Below are positions 34,432 to 44,561 of a DNA stretch of 64,000 nt, in pieces (the stretch's first letter is position 1; the number at the start of each line of letters is the position of its first letter). Source of the stretch: Clostridia bacterium (GTDB lineage Bacteria; Bacillota; Clostridia; Oscillospirales; Acutalibacteraceae); assembly GCA_017473165.1 (NCBI GenBank), contig JAFUNA010000027.1:32332-96331 (forward strand). Direction: 5' to 3'. The notes beneath the pieces were generated by a model. That model had not been told where the DNA came from, did no database searches, and was given only the letters and a program-made list of their open reading frames with translations. The position numbers and the translations under genes were made by a program.

Positions 34432-37257
34432 ATGGCAACAAAAAATCTGACGGTCAAAGGTGCCAGAGAGCACAACCTCAAAAACGTTGATATAACAATC
34501 CCCCGTGACAAGCTGGTTGTTTTCACGGGACTTTCGGGCTCGGGTAAATCCTCCCTTGCCTTTGATACAATCTATGCAGAGGGTCAGCGAAGATATGTTG
34601 AATCCCTCTCGTCATACGCACGCCAGTTTCTCGGTCAGATGGAAAAGCCCGCCGTTGACAGCATTGAGGGACTCTCCCCTGCTATTTCAATCGACCAGAA
34701 AACAACCTCAAAAAATCCCCGTTCAACCGTCGGCACGGTTACGGAAATTTATGACTATCTGCGTCTGCTTTACGCCCGTGTAGGTATTCCGCATTGCCCC
34801 GAATGCGGCAGGGAAATCAGCAGGCAGACGGTTGACGATATCACAAAGCAGGTGCTTTCTCTGCCCGAAGGCACCCGAATTCAGATTATGGCACCCATCG
34901 CAAGAGGCAAGAAGGGTGAATACGTCAAGGAGCTTGACTCTATACGCAAGGGCGGCTATGCAAGAGTGCGTATTGACGGCATAACCTACGACCTTTCGGA
35001 GGAAATCAAGCTCGAAAAGAACATCAAGCACAACATCGAGGTCATTGTTGACCGTCTTATCATAAAAGACGGAATCCGTTCACGCCTTGCAGATTCAATC
35101 GAAACCGCAACAAATTTAACCGAAGGTCTTTTGCTCGTTGACGTTATCGACGGCGAAGAGCAGCTCTATTCGCTCAACTATGCCTGCCCCGAGCACGGTG
35201 TGAGCATCGAGGAGCTTGAACCCCGCTCATTCTCATTCAACAACCCCTTCGGTGCCTGTCCCAAATGCTCGGGCTTGAGCGTATTCATGCAGGTAGACCC
35301 CAAAATGGTTGTTCCCGATGAAAAGCTTTCAATCCGTGAGGGTGCAATCAAGGCAAGCGGCTGGTCGTCATCCGACGGCGGCACTATCGCACAGATGTAT
35401 TACGAGGGCATCGCAAACGCCTATAATTTCTCCCTTGACACTCCGTTCAAAGACCTTTCAAAAAAAGCAAAGGATGTAATTTTCTACGGTACGGGCGGCA
35501 AAAAAATAAAACTTGAACGCCGCAGCGAATACGGCAGCGGCACATATATGACCGATTTTGAGGGTGTAATCAACAACCTTGAAAGACGCTATAAAGAAAC
35601 AACCAGCGAATACTCACGCAATGAAATCGAGGGCTATATGTCAACCGTCAAGTGCCCCGAATGCGGCGGTGCAAGGCTCAAAAAAGAATCCCTTGGCGTA
35701 ACCGTGGGCGGAATCAATATTGACGAGTTTGTAAATAAGCCCATCAACGAAGAAATCGAATTTCTGAATAATCTCACTCTCTCCGAGCGTGACAGCATGA
35801 TTGCAGAGCAGATTGTCAAGGAAATCAAGGACAGACTCATGTTCCTTTCAAGCGTAGGTCTTGATTATCTTACCCTTGCCCGCTCATCCGCTACTCTTTC
35901 GGGCGGCGAAGCACAGAGAATCCGCCTTGCAACGCAAATCGGCTCGTCACTCATGGGTGTTCTGTATATTCTTGACGAGCCCAGCATCGGACTTCATCAG
36001 CGTGACAACGCAAAGCTTCTCAAAACTCTGCAGCATCTCCGTGATATCGGCAACACACTCATTGTTGTTGAGCATGACGAGGAAACCATGAACTCCGCCG
36101 ACTATATTGTTGACGTCGGTCCGGGTGCCGGCATTCACGGCGGTGAAATTGTCTGCTGCGGCAGCGTTGAGGATATCAAAAACTGCGAAAAATCCGTTAC
36201 GGGTCAGTATTTGAGCGGCAAGAAGTTCATTCCCGTTCCCGAAAAACGCAGGGAGGGCAGCGGCAAAATGCTCACCGTTCACGGTGCGAGAGAGAACAAT
36301 CTAAAAAACATTGATGTTGATTTTCCTCTCGGCAAGTTCATCTGCGTAACAGGCGTTTCGGGCTCGGGCAAATCGTCGCTTGTCAATGAAATTCTCAACA
36401 AGCATCTTGTAACCGAGCTCAACGGTGCAAAAAAAATCGCCGGTGACCATGACAGCATCACAGGCGTTGAATATCTTGACAAGGTTATCGACATTGACCA
36501 GTCACCCATCGGCAGAACTCCACGCTCAAATCCCGCAACCTACACGGGAGTTTTCACCGATATCCGTGATCTTTTTTCATCAACCACCGATGCAAAAAAG
36601 AAAGGCTACAAGCCCAACCGTTTTTCGTTCAACGTCAAGGGCGGACGCTGCGAAGCCTGCCAGGGCGACGGCATTGTTAAAATCGAGATGCACTTTATGA
36701 GCGATATCTATGTACCCTGCGAGGTCTGCAAGGGCAAGAGATATAACCGTGAAACCCTTGAAGTTCACTACAAGGGCAAGAGCATCAGCGATATTCTTGA
36801 TATGACGGTTGAGGAAGGCATGAATTTCTTTGAGAGCATTCCGAAAATCCACCGCAAAATAAAAACGCTTTATGATGTTGGTCTCGGATATGTCAAAATC
36901 GGTCAGCCTGCAACAACCCTTTCGGGCGGCGAAGCACAGCGAGTCAAGCTTGCAACGGAGCTTTCAAGGCAGTCAACGGGCAAGACGGTTTATATTCTCG
37001 ACGAGCCCACAACGGGACTTCACACCGCCGATGTTCACAGGCTGATTGATGTTCTTCAGAAGTTCGTGGATAAGGGGAATACGGTTATTGTTATTGAACA
37101 CAATCTTGACGTTATCAAGGTTGCCGACCATATCATCGACCTCGGTCCCGAGGGCGGCAACGGCGGCGGAGAAATCGTTGCTCAGGGTACTCCCGAAGAA
37201 GTTGCAAAATGTGAAAAATCATATACAGGTATGTATCTGAAAGAAGTATTGAAATAG
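34432..37257 (+). CDS. uvrA: Excinuclease ABC subunit UvrA
   Basis: A 941-residue DNA-damage sensor with two ABC ATPase modules. The first has GLSGSGKSS near residue 32 and [12 protein letters not shown]; the second has GVSGSGKSS and [12 protein letters not shown]. Zinc sites include CPECG pairs in the first half and CEAC...CEVC in the second. Length and order are standard. Its stop is TAG. The ribosome binding site is in the end of uvrB. A secreted protein gene follows 12 bases later on the same strand, with no terminator between. Confidence 0.98.
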   Translation: MATKNLTVKGAREHNLKNVDITIPRDKLVVFTGLSGSGKSSLAFDTIYAEGQRRYVESLSSYARQFLGQMEKPAVDSIEGLSPAISIDQKTTSKNPRSTVGTVTEIYDYLRLLYARVGIPHCPECGREISRQTVDDITKQVLSLPEGTRIQIMAPIARGKKGEYVKELDSIRKGGYARVRIDGITYDLSEEIKLEKNIKHNIEVIVDRLIIKDGIRSRLADSIETATNLTEGLLLVDVIDGEEQLYSLNYACPEHGVSIEELEPRSFSFNNPFGACPKCSGLSVFMQVDPKMVVPDEKLSIREGAIKASGWSSSDGGTIAQMYYEGIANAYNFSLDTPFKDLSKKAKDVIFYGTGGKKIKLERRSEYGSGTYMTDFEGVINNLERRYKETTSEYSRNEIEGYMSTVKCPECGGARLKKESLGVTVGGINIDEFVNKPINEEIEFLNNLTLSERDSMIAEQIVKEIKDRLMFLSSVGLDYLTLARSSATLSGGEAQRIRLATQIGSSLMGVLYILDEPSIGLHQRDNAKLLKTLQHLRDIGNTLIVVEHDEETMNSADYIVDVGPGAGIHGGEIVCCGSVEDIKNCEKSVTGQYLSGKKFIPVPEKRREGSGKMLTVHGARENNLKNIDVDFPLGKFICVTGVSGSGKSSLVNEILNKHLVTELNGAKKIAGDHDSITGVEYLDKVIDIDQSPIGRTPRSNPATYTGVFTDIRDLFSSTTDAKKKGYKPNRFSFNVKGGRCEACQGDGIVKIEMHFMSDIYVPCEVCKGKRYNRETLEVHYKGKSISDILDMTVEEGMNFFESIPKIHRKIKTLYDVGLGYVKIGQPATTLSGGEAQRVKLATELSRQSTGKTVYILDEPTTGLHTADVHRLIDVLQKFVDKGNTVIVIEHNLDVIKVADHIIDLGPEGGNGGGEIVAQGTPEEVAKCEKSYTGMYLKEVLK

Positions 37258-37269
37258 GAGGACTTCAAA

Positions 37270-38661
37270 ATGATTGATATTATTCGTTTTTTCTCTGCTA
37301 TTCTGATTGCATTGGGAATTCTGCAATTGCCGTCTGTTCAATATACTCCCCTTGAAAACAGAGTATACTGCGACACCCCAATCATTGTTGAACCCGATGA
37401 ATCAAAGTTTATCAAAGTTATTGCTCCGGATACAGGAGAAGATATTTATCAAACAACCGAACGCGTTGATTTCGGCTACAGATACGGCCCGTCTCTTATA
37501 TATAATGCCGACGGAAGTATTGACGCATTTTTCGCCGCTCCCGGCAGACTTGATGAATGGGACTGGATAACTTACCGTCATTCTCCCGACGGCGGTGAAA
37601 ACTGGACAGATGAACTCAGGGTCCTCTGTCCTACACCCGATTCACTTGATTATTTATCATGCTGTGACCCCGGTGTTATCAAAATCGGCGACTATTATTA
37701 TATCGGTTACACCTCAACCACAAACGAAGACGGCATAGACAACAATGTTTTTATCGCCCGTTCATTTAGGCCCGAAGGTCCTTATGAAAAGTGGAACGGC
37801 AACGGTTGGGGCGGTAAACCTCAACCTATGATTGATTATGACGGTGACCCATCGACTTTCGGCGCAGGTGAACCGAGTTTTGTCCTTATGGATGATACTC
37901 TGTATATATATTTCACATGGCGTGACGGCGAACTCAACCAGACAAGAGTTGCAACGGCGGATGTATCAAGCGAAAACTGGCCTGCATCGCTTCAGTATCA
38001 AGGAGTTGCTATTACACATAAAGACGGAGCAAGCGATTCAGCAGACATTAAATATATTGAAGATTACGGTAAATTCATCGCAATAAATACCGTTGACAGA
38101 TTCACCGACGAAAGCTCCGTAGGAATCTATATGTCAAACGACGGTCTGACATTCGCAGAATCATGTTCACTCAAAACAAACATATCAGCAACTTGCCATA
38201 ACAGCGGAATTTCGTCCAGACCCAACGGACATATCCGGCTCGAAGATGAGATTTTCATTGCATATGCTTACGGAAATGAATGGGGACTCTGGAATACAAG
38301 AATGCACAAAGTTGAAATTTCTCTTACCAATAATGCCGATCTTTCGGATTATGACAATCAAAACGCCAAAACCATTGCCGAAGCCCAAAAGCCTTTGTGG
38401 TATTCAGATTGTATCGGTATTTCAACTGACCCTCACGAGCTTATAATTTCCCAATCAGACTACGGCTGTTTTATTGATGTTTACAAATTTGACAGCACAC
38501 TCGAAAGCAAAAAAATACCCAGCGGTATTACACTGAGTGGATATGATGAAAACATAATCAGTACCAACGGCAGATTCATAAAACCCGTTGCACAAGGACA
38601 GACTTTTGTAACTGCAGAATGGAACAATCACACCGTTCAGTTTGTTGTAACAGTTAAATAA
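37270..38661 (+). CDS. Secreted protein with GH43/GH32-like beta-propeller
   Basis: A 463-residue protein. The N-terminus has a hydrophobic segment (about residues 5-20) compatible with a signal peptide. The central 330 residues look like a five-bladed beta-propeller of the GH32/GH43/GH68 type: repeated short strands with aromatic and acidic residues, such as YGPSLIYNADG, CCDPGVIKIGDYYYIGYTS and GAGEPSFVLMDDTLYIYF. The DPG and EPS motifs resemble catalytic Asp and Glu positions, but assignment to a GH family needs a search. The last 45 residues resemble a bacterial Ig-like domain. GGAGG precedes the ATG. It follows uvrA directly and ends in a strong terminator. Confidence 0.65.
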   Translation: MIDIIRFFSAILIALGILQLPSVQYTPLENRVYCDTPIIVEPDESKFIKVIAPDTGEDIYQTTERVDFGYRYGPSLIYNADGSIDAFFAAPGRLDEWDWITYRHSPDGGENWTDELRVLCPTPDSLDYLSCCDPGVIKIGDYYYIGYTSTTNEDGIDNNVFIARSFRPEGPYEKWNGNGWGGKPQPMIDYDGDPSTFGAGEPSFVLMDDTLYIYFTWRDGELNQTRVATADVSSENWPASLQYQGVAITHKDGASDSADIKYIEDYGKFIAINTVDRFTDESSVGIYMSNDGLTFAESCSLKTNISATCHNSGISSRPNGHIRLEDEIFIAYAYGNEWGLWNTRMHKVEISLTNNADLSDYDNQNAKTIAEAQKPLWYSDCIGISTDPHELIISQSDYGCFIDVYKFDSTLESKKIPSGITLSGYDENIISTNGRFIKPVAQGQTFVTAEWNNHTVQFVVTVK

Positions 38662-38663
38662 AA

Positions 38664-38697
38664 AAGGACACAGTCGATTGACTGTGTCCTTGATTTT
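38664..38697. terminator. Bidirectional intrinsic terminator
   Basis: A perfect 12-bp stem, AAGGACACAGTC / GACTGTGTCCTT, with a GATT loop, an A-run on the left and TGATTTTTA on the right. It ends the uvrBA unit and the rplU-prp-rpmA unit. Confidence 0.92.
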
Positions 38698-38706
38698 TAC
38701 TGTAAA

Positions 38707-38991
38707 TTACTGCTCAACTGCGTAAACGCTGACCTTCTTGCGGTCTTTGCCCATACGCTCGAACTTAACAGTTCCGTCAATGAGAGCGAAGAGAGTATCA
38801 TCTGAACCCTTACCAACGTTGTTGCCGGGATGGATGTGTGTACCTCTCTGTCTTACAAGGATGTTACCTGCAAGAACAAACTGTCCGTCAGCTCTCTTTG
38901 CGCCGAGTCTCTTTGATTCTGAATCACGGCCGTTACGGGTTGAACCCATACCTTTTTTATGAGCAAAAAGCTGAATGTTTATCTTAAGCAT
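38707..38991 (-). CDS. rpmA: Large ribosomal subunit protein bL27 with cleavable N-terminus
   Basis: A 94-residue ribosomal protein whose N-terminus reaches the peptidyl transferase centre. It begins [14 protein letters not shown]: the first nine residues form the Firmicutes extension that must be removed, after the LF pair, by the Prp protease encoded just upstream. The rest is typical ([22 protein letters not shown]). GGAGGTG lies inside the end of prp, and the genes overlap by eight bases. Confidence 0.98.
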   Translation of the reverse strand: MLKINIQLFAHKKGMGSTRNGRDSESKRLGAKRADGQFVLAGNILVRQRGTHIHPGNNVGKGSDDTLFALIDGTVKFERMGKDRKKVSVYAVEQ

Positions 38992-39307
38992 TCTTTACAC
39001 CTCCGTAGATTATTTTGATGTTTTCGGGATACTGTTTTGAAAGCTCTTTTAAGTGAAGCTCCAGTCCCTTAAGAACCGTTTCGGCTCTTTCGTTCGGCTC
39101 ATTCAGCGTCAATGTCATTGTGCCGTCATCTGCCGCTGCATCTGCATCGGCTCCGATTATATCGGTTACCGTGTTGGCTGCCATATACGCCGCCGAGGAA
39201 ACCGAAGCACAGACAATATCTTCACCGTTTTCGGCAAAGTCTGCATGACCGCTGATTTTAAAGCCTTTAAGCTGTCTGTTACCGACAAAGAATTTGACCC
39301 TTATCAT
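38984..39307 (-). CDS. prp: Ribosomal-processing cysteine protease Prp
   Basis: A 107-residue cysteine protease (YsxB family) that cleaves the N-terminal extension of bL27. The catalytic His is in ISGHADFA and the Cys in DIVCASVS, in the usual spacing. It sits between rplU and rpmA, overlapping rpmA by eight bases; enzyme and substrate are therefore made together. Confidence 0.95.
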   Translation of the reverse strand: MIRVKFFVGNRQLKGFKISGHADFAENGEDIVCASVSSAAYMAANTVTDIIGADADAAADDGTMTLTLNEPNERAETVLKGLELHLKELSKQYPENIKIIYGGVKNA

Positions 39308-39318
39308 AGGGCAACTGC

Positions 39319-39630
39319 TTATGCGTTGATAGCAGAGATTTCAACCTTTGTGTAAGGCTGTCTGTGGCCCATCTTTCTCTTTGAGTTCTTCTTGGGCTTG
39401 TAGGTCATAACGATAACTTTCTTTGCCTTACCGTTCTTGACAATCTTTGCGGAAACGCTTGCTCCTGCAACATAGGGAGCACCAACGGTGATACCGTCGT
39501 CGGTTCCGACAGCGATAACCTTGTCAAAGGTGTATTCGCTTGCTTCTTCAGCGCCAAGCTTTTCGATGTAAATTACATCGCCGGCTTCAACCTTGTACTG
39601 CTTGCCGCCTGTTTCAATAATTGCGTACAT
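39319..39630 (-). CDS. rplU: Large ribosomal subunit protein bL21
   Basis: A 103-residue ribosomal protein that binds 23S rRNA. The sequence is typical from [15 protein letters not shown] to the basic [13 protein letters not shown] end. AAAAGGAAT precedes the ATG. It is the first gene of the rplU-prp-rpmA unit, preceded by a leader of about 115 bases and a perfect promoter. Confidence 0.98.
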   Translation of the reverse strand: MYAIIETGGKQYKVEAGDVIYIEKLGAEEASEYTFDKVIAVGTDDGITVGAPYVAGASVSAKIVKNGKAKKVIVMTYKPKKNSKRKMGHRQPYTKVEISAINA

Positions 39631-39747
39631 CGGAATTCATTCCTTTTCTTTAAGACTCGCTATTCTCGTAACTCTTATAATTGGGTTACCGGAGGCACAG
39701 ACTTCGTCCGTTTTTGGGCATAACTCACCCGCCCCGAATATGCGGCA
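39631..39747 (-). ncRNA. L21 leader RNA candidate
   Basis: Between the predicted transcription start and rplU lie about 115 untranslated bases containing GGGGCGGGTGAG, TGCCTCCGGTAACCC and GTTACGAGAATAGCGAG in order. GGTAACCC/GGGTTACC-type pairing and the position in front of rplU fit the L21 leader class, which lets L21 control its own operon. Assignment is from pattern memory, not a covariance search. Confidence 0.6.
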
Positions 39748-39753
39748 TATGAG

Positions 39754-39782
39754 ATTATAGCACAACAATCAAGTGTTGTCAA
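39754..39782 (-). promoter_or_regulatory. Sigma-A promoter of rplU, perfect consensus
   Basis: On the minus strand TTGACA (39777-39782) and TATAAT (39754-39759) are 17 bases apart. Confidence 0.88.
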
Positions 39783-39805
39783 ATGTTTTTTGCTGATTTT
39801 TAAAA

Positions 39806-40051
39806 TTAATTTTGATTGTTGTTATAGGGCTCGTAGCTGCCTTCCTGATAATCGGGAGTATCGGGCTCTTCGGGAATAATGAGAGCAACTACAAGATAAA
39901 TAATAATCGGGCAACCGAGAACAAAAAGTGAGAGAAGAACGTAAATAATTCTCAATACGGTTGCATCAATATTGAAGTATTTTGCAAATCCGCCGAGCAC
40001 GCCCAAAAGCTTTTTGTCGGTTTTGCTTCTGTAAAGTTTTCTTTTTTCCAT
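39806..40051 (-). CDS. PspC domain-containing membrane protein
   Basis: An 81-residue protein: a PspC domain (KKLLGVLGGFAKYF, then a transmembrane helix at about residues 34-59) and a short acidic, asparagine-rich tail. PspC-type proteins relate to envelope stress or sporulation regulators such as LiaY, but small single-domain forms have no clear role. AGGAGG precedes the ATG at 40051; a frame 16 residues longer has no ribosome binding site. It is the last gene of the long lon operon. Confidence 0.88.
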   Translation of the reverse strand: MEKRKLYRSKTDKKLLGVLGGFAKYFNIDATVLRIIYVLLSLFVLGCPIIIYLVVALIIPEEPDTPDYQEGSYEPYNNNQN

Positions 40052-40070
40052 ATGTATATCCTCCTTAAAA

Positions 40071-40919
40071 TTATTTATTCTGCATTTCAGCCGCGGCAAG
40101 AGTGTTTCTCATGAGCATAGCGATTGTCATGGGACCTACTCCGCCGGGAACGGGTGTTATCATCGATGCCTTTTCCTTGACAGCATCAAAATCAACGTCG
40201 CCGCAAAGCTTGCCGTTTTCATCTCTGTCCATGCCGACATCGAGAACGATTGCACCGTCCTTTACCATATCAGCCTTAACAAATTTTGCAATACCTACCG
40301 CCGCAACAAGGATATCCGCCTGCTTTGTGATTTCGGCAAGATTCTTTGTTTTTGAGTGGCAGACGGTTACGGTTGCGTTTCTCGCAAGCATGAGCATCGC
40401 CATGGGCTTGCCGACGATATCGCTTCTGCCGATGATTACGCAGTGCATACCTGTGGGGTCAATGCCCTCGTATTCGAGCATTTTCACCATGCCCATGGGG
40501 GTGCAGGGAACAAGTCCGCCGTTGCCGATGCAGAGCTTACCAACGTTTTCGGGATGGAAGCAGTCAACGTCCTTTTCGGGCAGAATTCTTTCAAGCACCT
40601 TGTTTTTATCGATGTGCTTTGGCACGGGAAGCTGACAGAGAATTCCGTTGACGGTTTTGTCCGCATTCAGCTTATCAATAAGCTCAAGCAGCTCTTTGGT
40701 TGTTGTTTCCTCGGGCAGAGCGAATTCAAGAGAACGCATTCCCGTTCTTTCGCAAGCCGCTTTTTTGTTGTTGACATAAATTCTTGATGCGGGGTCTGTG
40801 CCCACAATTATAACCGCCAAAGTGGGCAGAATTCCGTCTTCTTTAAGCCCGGCAACCTGCTCGGAAATCTTGTCAAGATTGAACTCACGGATTGCCTTGC
40901 CGTCAATAAGCTTTGCCAT
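40071..40919 (-). CDS. folD: Methylenetetrahydrofolate dehydrogenase / cyclohydrolase FolD
   Basis: A 282-residue bifunctional enzyme that interconverts methylene-, methenyl- and formyl-tetrahydrofolate with NADP. The catalytic YVNNK motif has Lys52, and the nucleotide site includes GRSDIVGKPMA and a C-terminal PVPGGVGPMT. ATG at 40919 has AGGAGG nine bases before it; a GTG inside that region gives three extra residues. It follows lgt by five bases. Confidence 0.97.
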   Translation of the reverse strand: MAKLIDGKAIREFNLDKISEQVAGLKEDGILPTLAVIIVGTDPASRIYVNNKKAACERTGMRSLEFALPEETTTKELLELIDKLNADKTVNGILCQLPVPKHIDKNKVLERILPEKDVDCFHPENVGKLCIGNGGLVPCTPMGMVKMLEYEGIDPTGMHCVIIGRSDIVGKPMAMLMLARNATVTVCHSKTKNLAEITKQADILVAAVGIAKFVKADMVKDGAIVLDVGMDRDENGKLCGDVDFDAVKEKASMITPVPGGVGPMTIAMLMRNTLAAAEMQNK

Positions 40920-40924
40920 GGGAA

Positions 40925-41935
40925 TCACTCCTCCTCTTTTATTACATTATTATTTATATCTGCTGTTTCCCTGTTTTCTTCCGTTTTTTCGGCGTTTTTG
41001 GCTTCCTCTGCCTTTTTCTTAAGCTCCTCTTCAAGGAAGAAATCCACGCCGTCAATGGGCTTGGGATTCTTTGTGAATTTTATAAGAAGAACTGTGAGAA
41101 GCACCGCACAGACAACAACAAGTACAGCGGAAAGTGCCTGCGAAACACGGATTGTTGTGCCTGCGATATAAAGGCTGTCGGTACGCAGACCCTCAACAAC
41201 CGTTCTTTCGAGTCCGTACCAGATGCCGTAGCAGAGAGCAATCTGTCCGCTGAATTTTCTTGCCTTTGTGCAGATAAGATAAAGCACAAGCACACCTAAA
41301 AGACACCAAATTGACTCATAAAGGAAGGTCGGGTGAACAAACTGATTCGGGTCAACCGTAAAGCCTTTTTCGGCATAGAGCGACTGGTTTGACATGATAT
41401 CTGAAGCGATTTTTTCGCTCCACATTCCCCATGGCTTGTCTGTGTTGACACCAAAGGCTTCCTGATTTGTGAAATTTCCCCATCTGCCGATGCCCTGACC
41501 TATCAGAAGGCTCATGGTGGCAATATCGAGCAGATTCCAGTAATTCATCTTTCTTATTTTGCAAACGAAATATGCGGCAATGAGTCCGCCGATGATTCCG
41601 CCGTAGATTGCAAGTCCGCCGTTCCATATTTTGGGAATTTCGGAAAGATTTGCACTGTAGTAATCCCATTTTGAGAAAACATAGTAAAGTCTTGCACCAA
41701 CGATTGCGGCAAGAGTTCCGTAAATAAGAACGTCTACCATTTTATCGAGGCTCATTTTCCATTTATAAGCCATTCTTCCGCCGAAAAGCACCGCAAGCAG
41801 AAATCCGAATGCGATTATCGCACCGTAAAACTTGATTTCAACATCCATGCCGAACAAATTAAAATCCGCAAGCACGCTCGGAACGCTGAAGCCTTTTTCA
41901 ATTCCTTTGAAATAAACTACCGTGTAGTCAGACAT
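40925..41935 (-). CDS. lgt: Prolipoprotein diacylglyceryl transferase
   Basis: A 336-residue polytopic membrane enzyme that transfers diacylglycerol from phosphatidylglycerol to the lipobox cysteine of lipoproteins. The Lgt signature GIGRWGNFTNQEAFG (Arg151) and the first-helix FYGAIIAFG region are present. The C-terminus carries about 45 extra residues of charged, lysine/glutamate-rich tail facing the cytoplasm. AGAAGGAAT precedes the ATG. It lies in the lon operon between a peptidase gene and folD. Confidence 0.95.
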   Translation of the reverse strand: MSDYTVVYFKGIEKGFSVPSVLADFNLFGMDVEIKFYGAIIAFGFLLAVLFGGRMAYKWKMSLDKMVDVLIYGTLAAIVGARLYYVFSKWDYYSANLSEIPKIWNGGLAIYGGIIGGLIAAYFVCKIRKMNYWNLLDIATMSLLIGQGIGRWGNFTNQEAFGVNTDKPWGMWSEKIASDIMSNQSLYAEKGFTVDPNQFVHPTFLYESIWCLLGVLVLYLICTKARKFSGQIALCYGIWYGLERTVVEGLRTDSLYIAGTTIRVSQALSAVLVVVCAVLLTVLLIKFTKNPKPIDGVDFFLEEELKKKAEEAKNAEKTEENRETADINNNVIKEEE

Positions 41936-41962
41936 TTGTTATTCCTTCTTTCCTTTTGACAG

Positions 41963-43237
41963 TCAGGATATGGGGCAGATAACCGAAAGTGCACAGGCAT
42001 CATCACGCAGAGCGGAAAGACGGCTGTTGACCTTTTCAATCGTCAGCTTTTTGCAGGCTTCAAGCTCCGCAAAGGGCTCATATCCGTTGAAATGAAGGTT
42101 CATCATAAGATTTGCCGTGTCATCGATATCGTTATAGCTCATAACGTATCTGCCGTAATATTTACGCTTTGCACGTTCAAACGCTGCGGGGTCAACGCCC
42201 TCCTGCTGAATGCGTTTGATTTCGGAATGGAGAATCTGTGCGGTTTTCTGCGGGTCAGAGCTTGTGCCGCCCATCATAACGCACGAAAAACCGAAGCCGT
42301 TGAAAAGCTCCGAGCCGAAGCCCATGTCAATGAGCTCCTCATCAAGAAGCTTTTTGAAAAGCGGTGAAGATTTGCCCATGATTGCCTCAAGCATAACCTG
42401 CGATGCAATTTCATCCTCAAGCGAGAAAAGAGGCTCGGAAATATCTTCTTTGAAGCCGAGAAGGAACTGCTTTTGTGCAACGGAAAGCTTTTCCTCAATA
42501 TATTCACGCACGGGCTTTGCACTTTCTTTTTCAAACTTTCTTTCGACGATTTTGCTTTCGGCATCCTTTTTGATACATCTGTCAACGATTGCAAAAACCT
42601 CGTCGGGTTCAATTTCGCCCACAACGCTCAAAACCATGTTTGCGGGATTATAGAAATTTTTATAAAGTCTGTAAAGCAAATCGGCATCAATCTTTGCGAT
42701 TGACTCCTGCGTGCCCGCAATGTCAATTCTGACGGGATGGCTGCTGTAGAGAGCCTTGAGAAGGTTGAACATAACCTGCCAGTCGGGCAAATCCTGATAC
42801 ATTCTGATTTCCTGACCGATAATCCCCTGCTCTTTTTCAACAGTCTGCTGCGTAAAATAAGGATTCTGAACGAAATCCAACAGAATTTCAAGAGATTCGC
42901 CTATATTTTCGGAGCCTTTGAAAAGATAAGCCGTTTTTTCAAAGCTTGTGTAGGCATTTGCACTTGCACCTGTTTTTGCAAAGCGTTCAAAGGCATTCAG
43001 ATCTTCGCTTTCGAACAGCTTATGCTCAAGGAAATGAGCGGTGCCCTCGGGAATTGTTTCAAATTCTCCGTTATCATTCTGAACTGCGGTATCGATTGAA
43101 CCGTATTTCACGCCGAAAACCGCATAAGCGGAGGTGTAGCCCTCCTTGGGAAGCACTCTGATTTCAAGCCCCGAAGGATGCTTTGCACAGAAAACGGTTT
43201 CGCCGAGCTTTTCGTTGGTTATCTGCTTAATTTTCAT
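41963..43237 (-). CDS. M16 family zinc peptidase, YfmH/YmfH-like (active partner)
   Basis: A 424-residue peptidase of the pitrilysin family. The inverted zinc motif HFLEH is present near residue 68 and a downstream glutamate segment, EQGIIGQEI, supplies the third ligand. It is the catalytic half of a two-gene pair found throughout Firmicutes and annotated as EF-P modification-associated; the true substrate is unsettled. The start MKIKQITN has GGAGG nine bases upstream and overlaps the partner gene by 11 bases; a longer frame is not supported. Confidence 0.9.
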   Translation of the reverse strand: MKIKQITNEKLGETVFCAKHPSGLEIRVLPKEGYTSAYAVFGVKYGSIDTAVQNDNGEFETIPEGTAHFLEHKLFESEDLNAFERFAKTGASANAYTSFEKTAYLFKGSENIGESLEILLDFVQNPYFTQQTVEKEQGIIGQEIRMYQDLPDWQVMFNLLKALYSSHPVRIDIAGTQESIAKIDADLLYRLYKNFYNPANMVLSVVGEIEPDEVFAIVDRCIKKDAESKIVERKFEKESAKPVREYIEEKLSVAQKQFLLGFKEDISEPLFSLEDEIASQVMLEAIMGKSSPLFKKLLDEELIDMGFGSELFNGFGFSCVMMGGTSSDPQKTAQILHSEIKRIQQEGVDPAAFERAKRKYYGRYVMSYNDIDDTANLMMNLHFNGYEPFAELEACKKLTIEKVNSRLSALRDDACALSVICPIS

Positions 43238-44504
43238 CTTCCGCTGCCTCCTCCGTTTTTGCCATAAGCATGAAAATCGAGTCAATGGAAAGCTTCTTTG
43301 CCGCAGCACAGACCTGCTCCATTGTTACTGTTTCAATGCCCTCCACCATACTTTCGGGCGTTGCTATTTCATCCTCCAGAACCTGTGCGGCATACCATGA
43401 GCAGATGCCCTCGGGGGTTGTGAAGGTATATCTTTCTTTTAAAGAACGCTTTGAGGAATCAAGCACCTCGGGGTCGGTTTTTCCGTTTCTTAAATCGGAA
43501 AGCTGTGCAAGGATTTCGGCGGACACCTTCTTTTCCTTATCGGTATCAATTCCGCCCTCAACAAGCACAAGACCCTTGCTTGCAATCAGTCTTGACCAGC
43601 AATAATACGCAAGGCTCAATTTTTCACGGACATTCATAAAGAGCTTTGAATATGTGCCCATGCCGAAAATATCGTTCATGACGGTTATTGCATGAATGTT
43701 GTCACGGCTGCTCTGCATTCCCGCTCTGAAGCCGATAACAAGCTTGCCCTGATTTACGGGATAGGTTTCCTCATAGCGGTTGAAGTGTCTGCCTCTCTGA
43801 ATAAACACGGTTTCGGGCTTTACGGGATTACGCTCGATTTTTGCAAAATGCTTTGCAAAAACATCGGCAATCTTATCCATTCCCGAGCCGCCGACAACGG
43901 TAATCTGGAAAACGGCGGTTGAAAGAAGATTTTTCCATGCGGAATAGACATCCGCCATCTTCACGCTCTGAATTTCCTCGATTGTGCCGTATTTATCCTT
44001 GCCGTATGCTTCGTTTGCACACATATATTCGATGCACTTATTGAAAGCATAGGTACGCTTGTCGTTGAGCTCCTCTTCGATTCTCTGAATGAGAAGTCTT
44101 TTCTCGGCTGCAAGATTTTCAGCACCGAAGCTGCCGCTTTTGCAGTTGGGCTTGAAAATCATGTTTGCAAGAAGCTCCGCACACTGCTCAACAATGCTCT
44201 CGTCGGTCAACGCAAAGCGGTCGTCAAGGCAGGTCAGCGAAAGTGAAAGCACCTGTGATTCACCGATTTTGGTAACTCCCGCCGAAAGTGCCGCACCGTA
44301 AAGCTCATCAAGCTTTCCGTTGAGAAGCGAAAAATCGGGATATTTCTTGCAGGATCGTTTAAGAAGATATATAAGCAGCGAGTTTGCAGCCATTCTTTCA
44401 TCCATGGGCAGAGCCATGGAAACGGAAATGCGTCCTGTTTTGAATCTGTCGGTCTGCTCCGAAACCAGTCGCACCTGCTCCGCTAACATTCTGACCTGAG
44501 GCAT
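43227..44504 (-). CDS. M16 family peptidase-like protein, YfmF/YmfF-like (non-catalytic partner)
   Basis: A 425-residue M16-fold protein without the HxxEH zinc motif in its N-terminal half, so it is probably not a protease by itself. In M16B-type pairs one subunit lacks the zinc site but builds the active dimer; the overlap with the downstream active gene fits that. AAGGAAG precedes the ATG. It lies 57 bases after lysA in the lon operon. Confidence 0.88.
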   Translation of the reverse strand: MPQVRMLAEQVRLVSEQTDRFKTGRISVSMALPMDERMAANSLLIYLLKRSCKKYPDFSLLNGKLDELYGAALSAGVTKIGESQVLSLSLTCLDDRFALTDESIVEQCAELLANMIFKPNCKSGSFGAENLAAEKRLLIQRIEEELNDKRTYAFNKCIEYMCANEAYGKDKYGTIEEIQSVKMADVYSAWKNLLSTAVFQITVVGGSGMDKIADVFAKHFAKIERNPVKPETVFIQRGRHFNRYEETYPVNQGKLVIGFRAGMQSSRDNIHAITVMNDIFGMGTYSKLFMNVREKLSLAYYCWSRLIASKGLVLVEGGIDTDKEKKVSAEILAQLSDLRNGKTDPEVLDSSKRSLKERYTFTTPEGICSWYAAQVLEDEIATPESMVEGIETVTMEQVCAAAKKLSIDSIFMLMAKTEEAAEDEN

Positions 44505-44561
44505 TGTGTCACTTCCTTAAATCATTTTTATTATTATTCCTGTTTTCTTTTAATTCAAACA

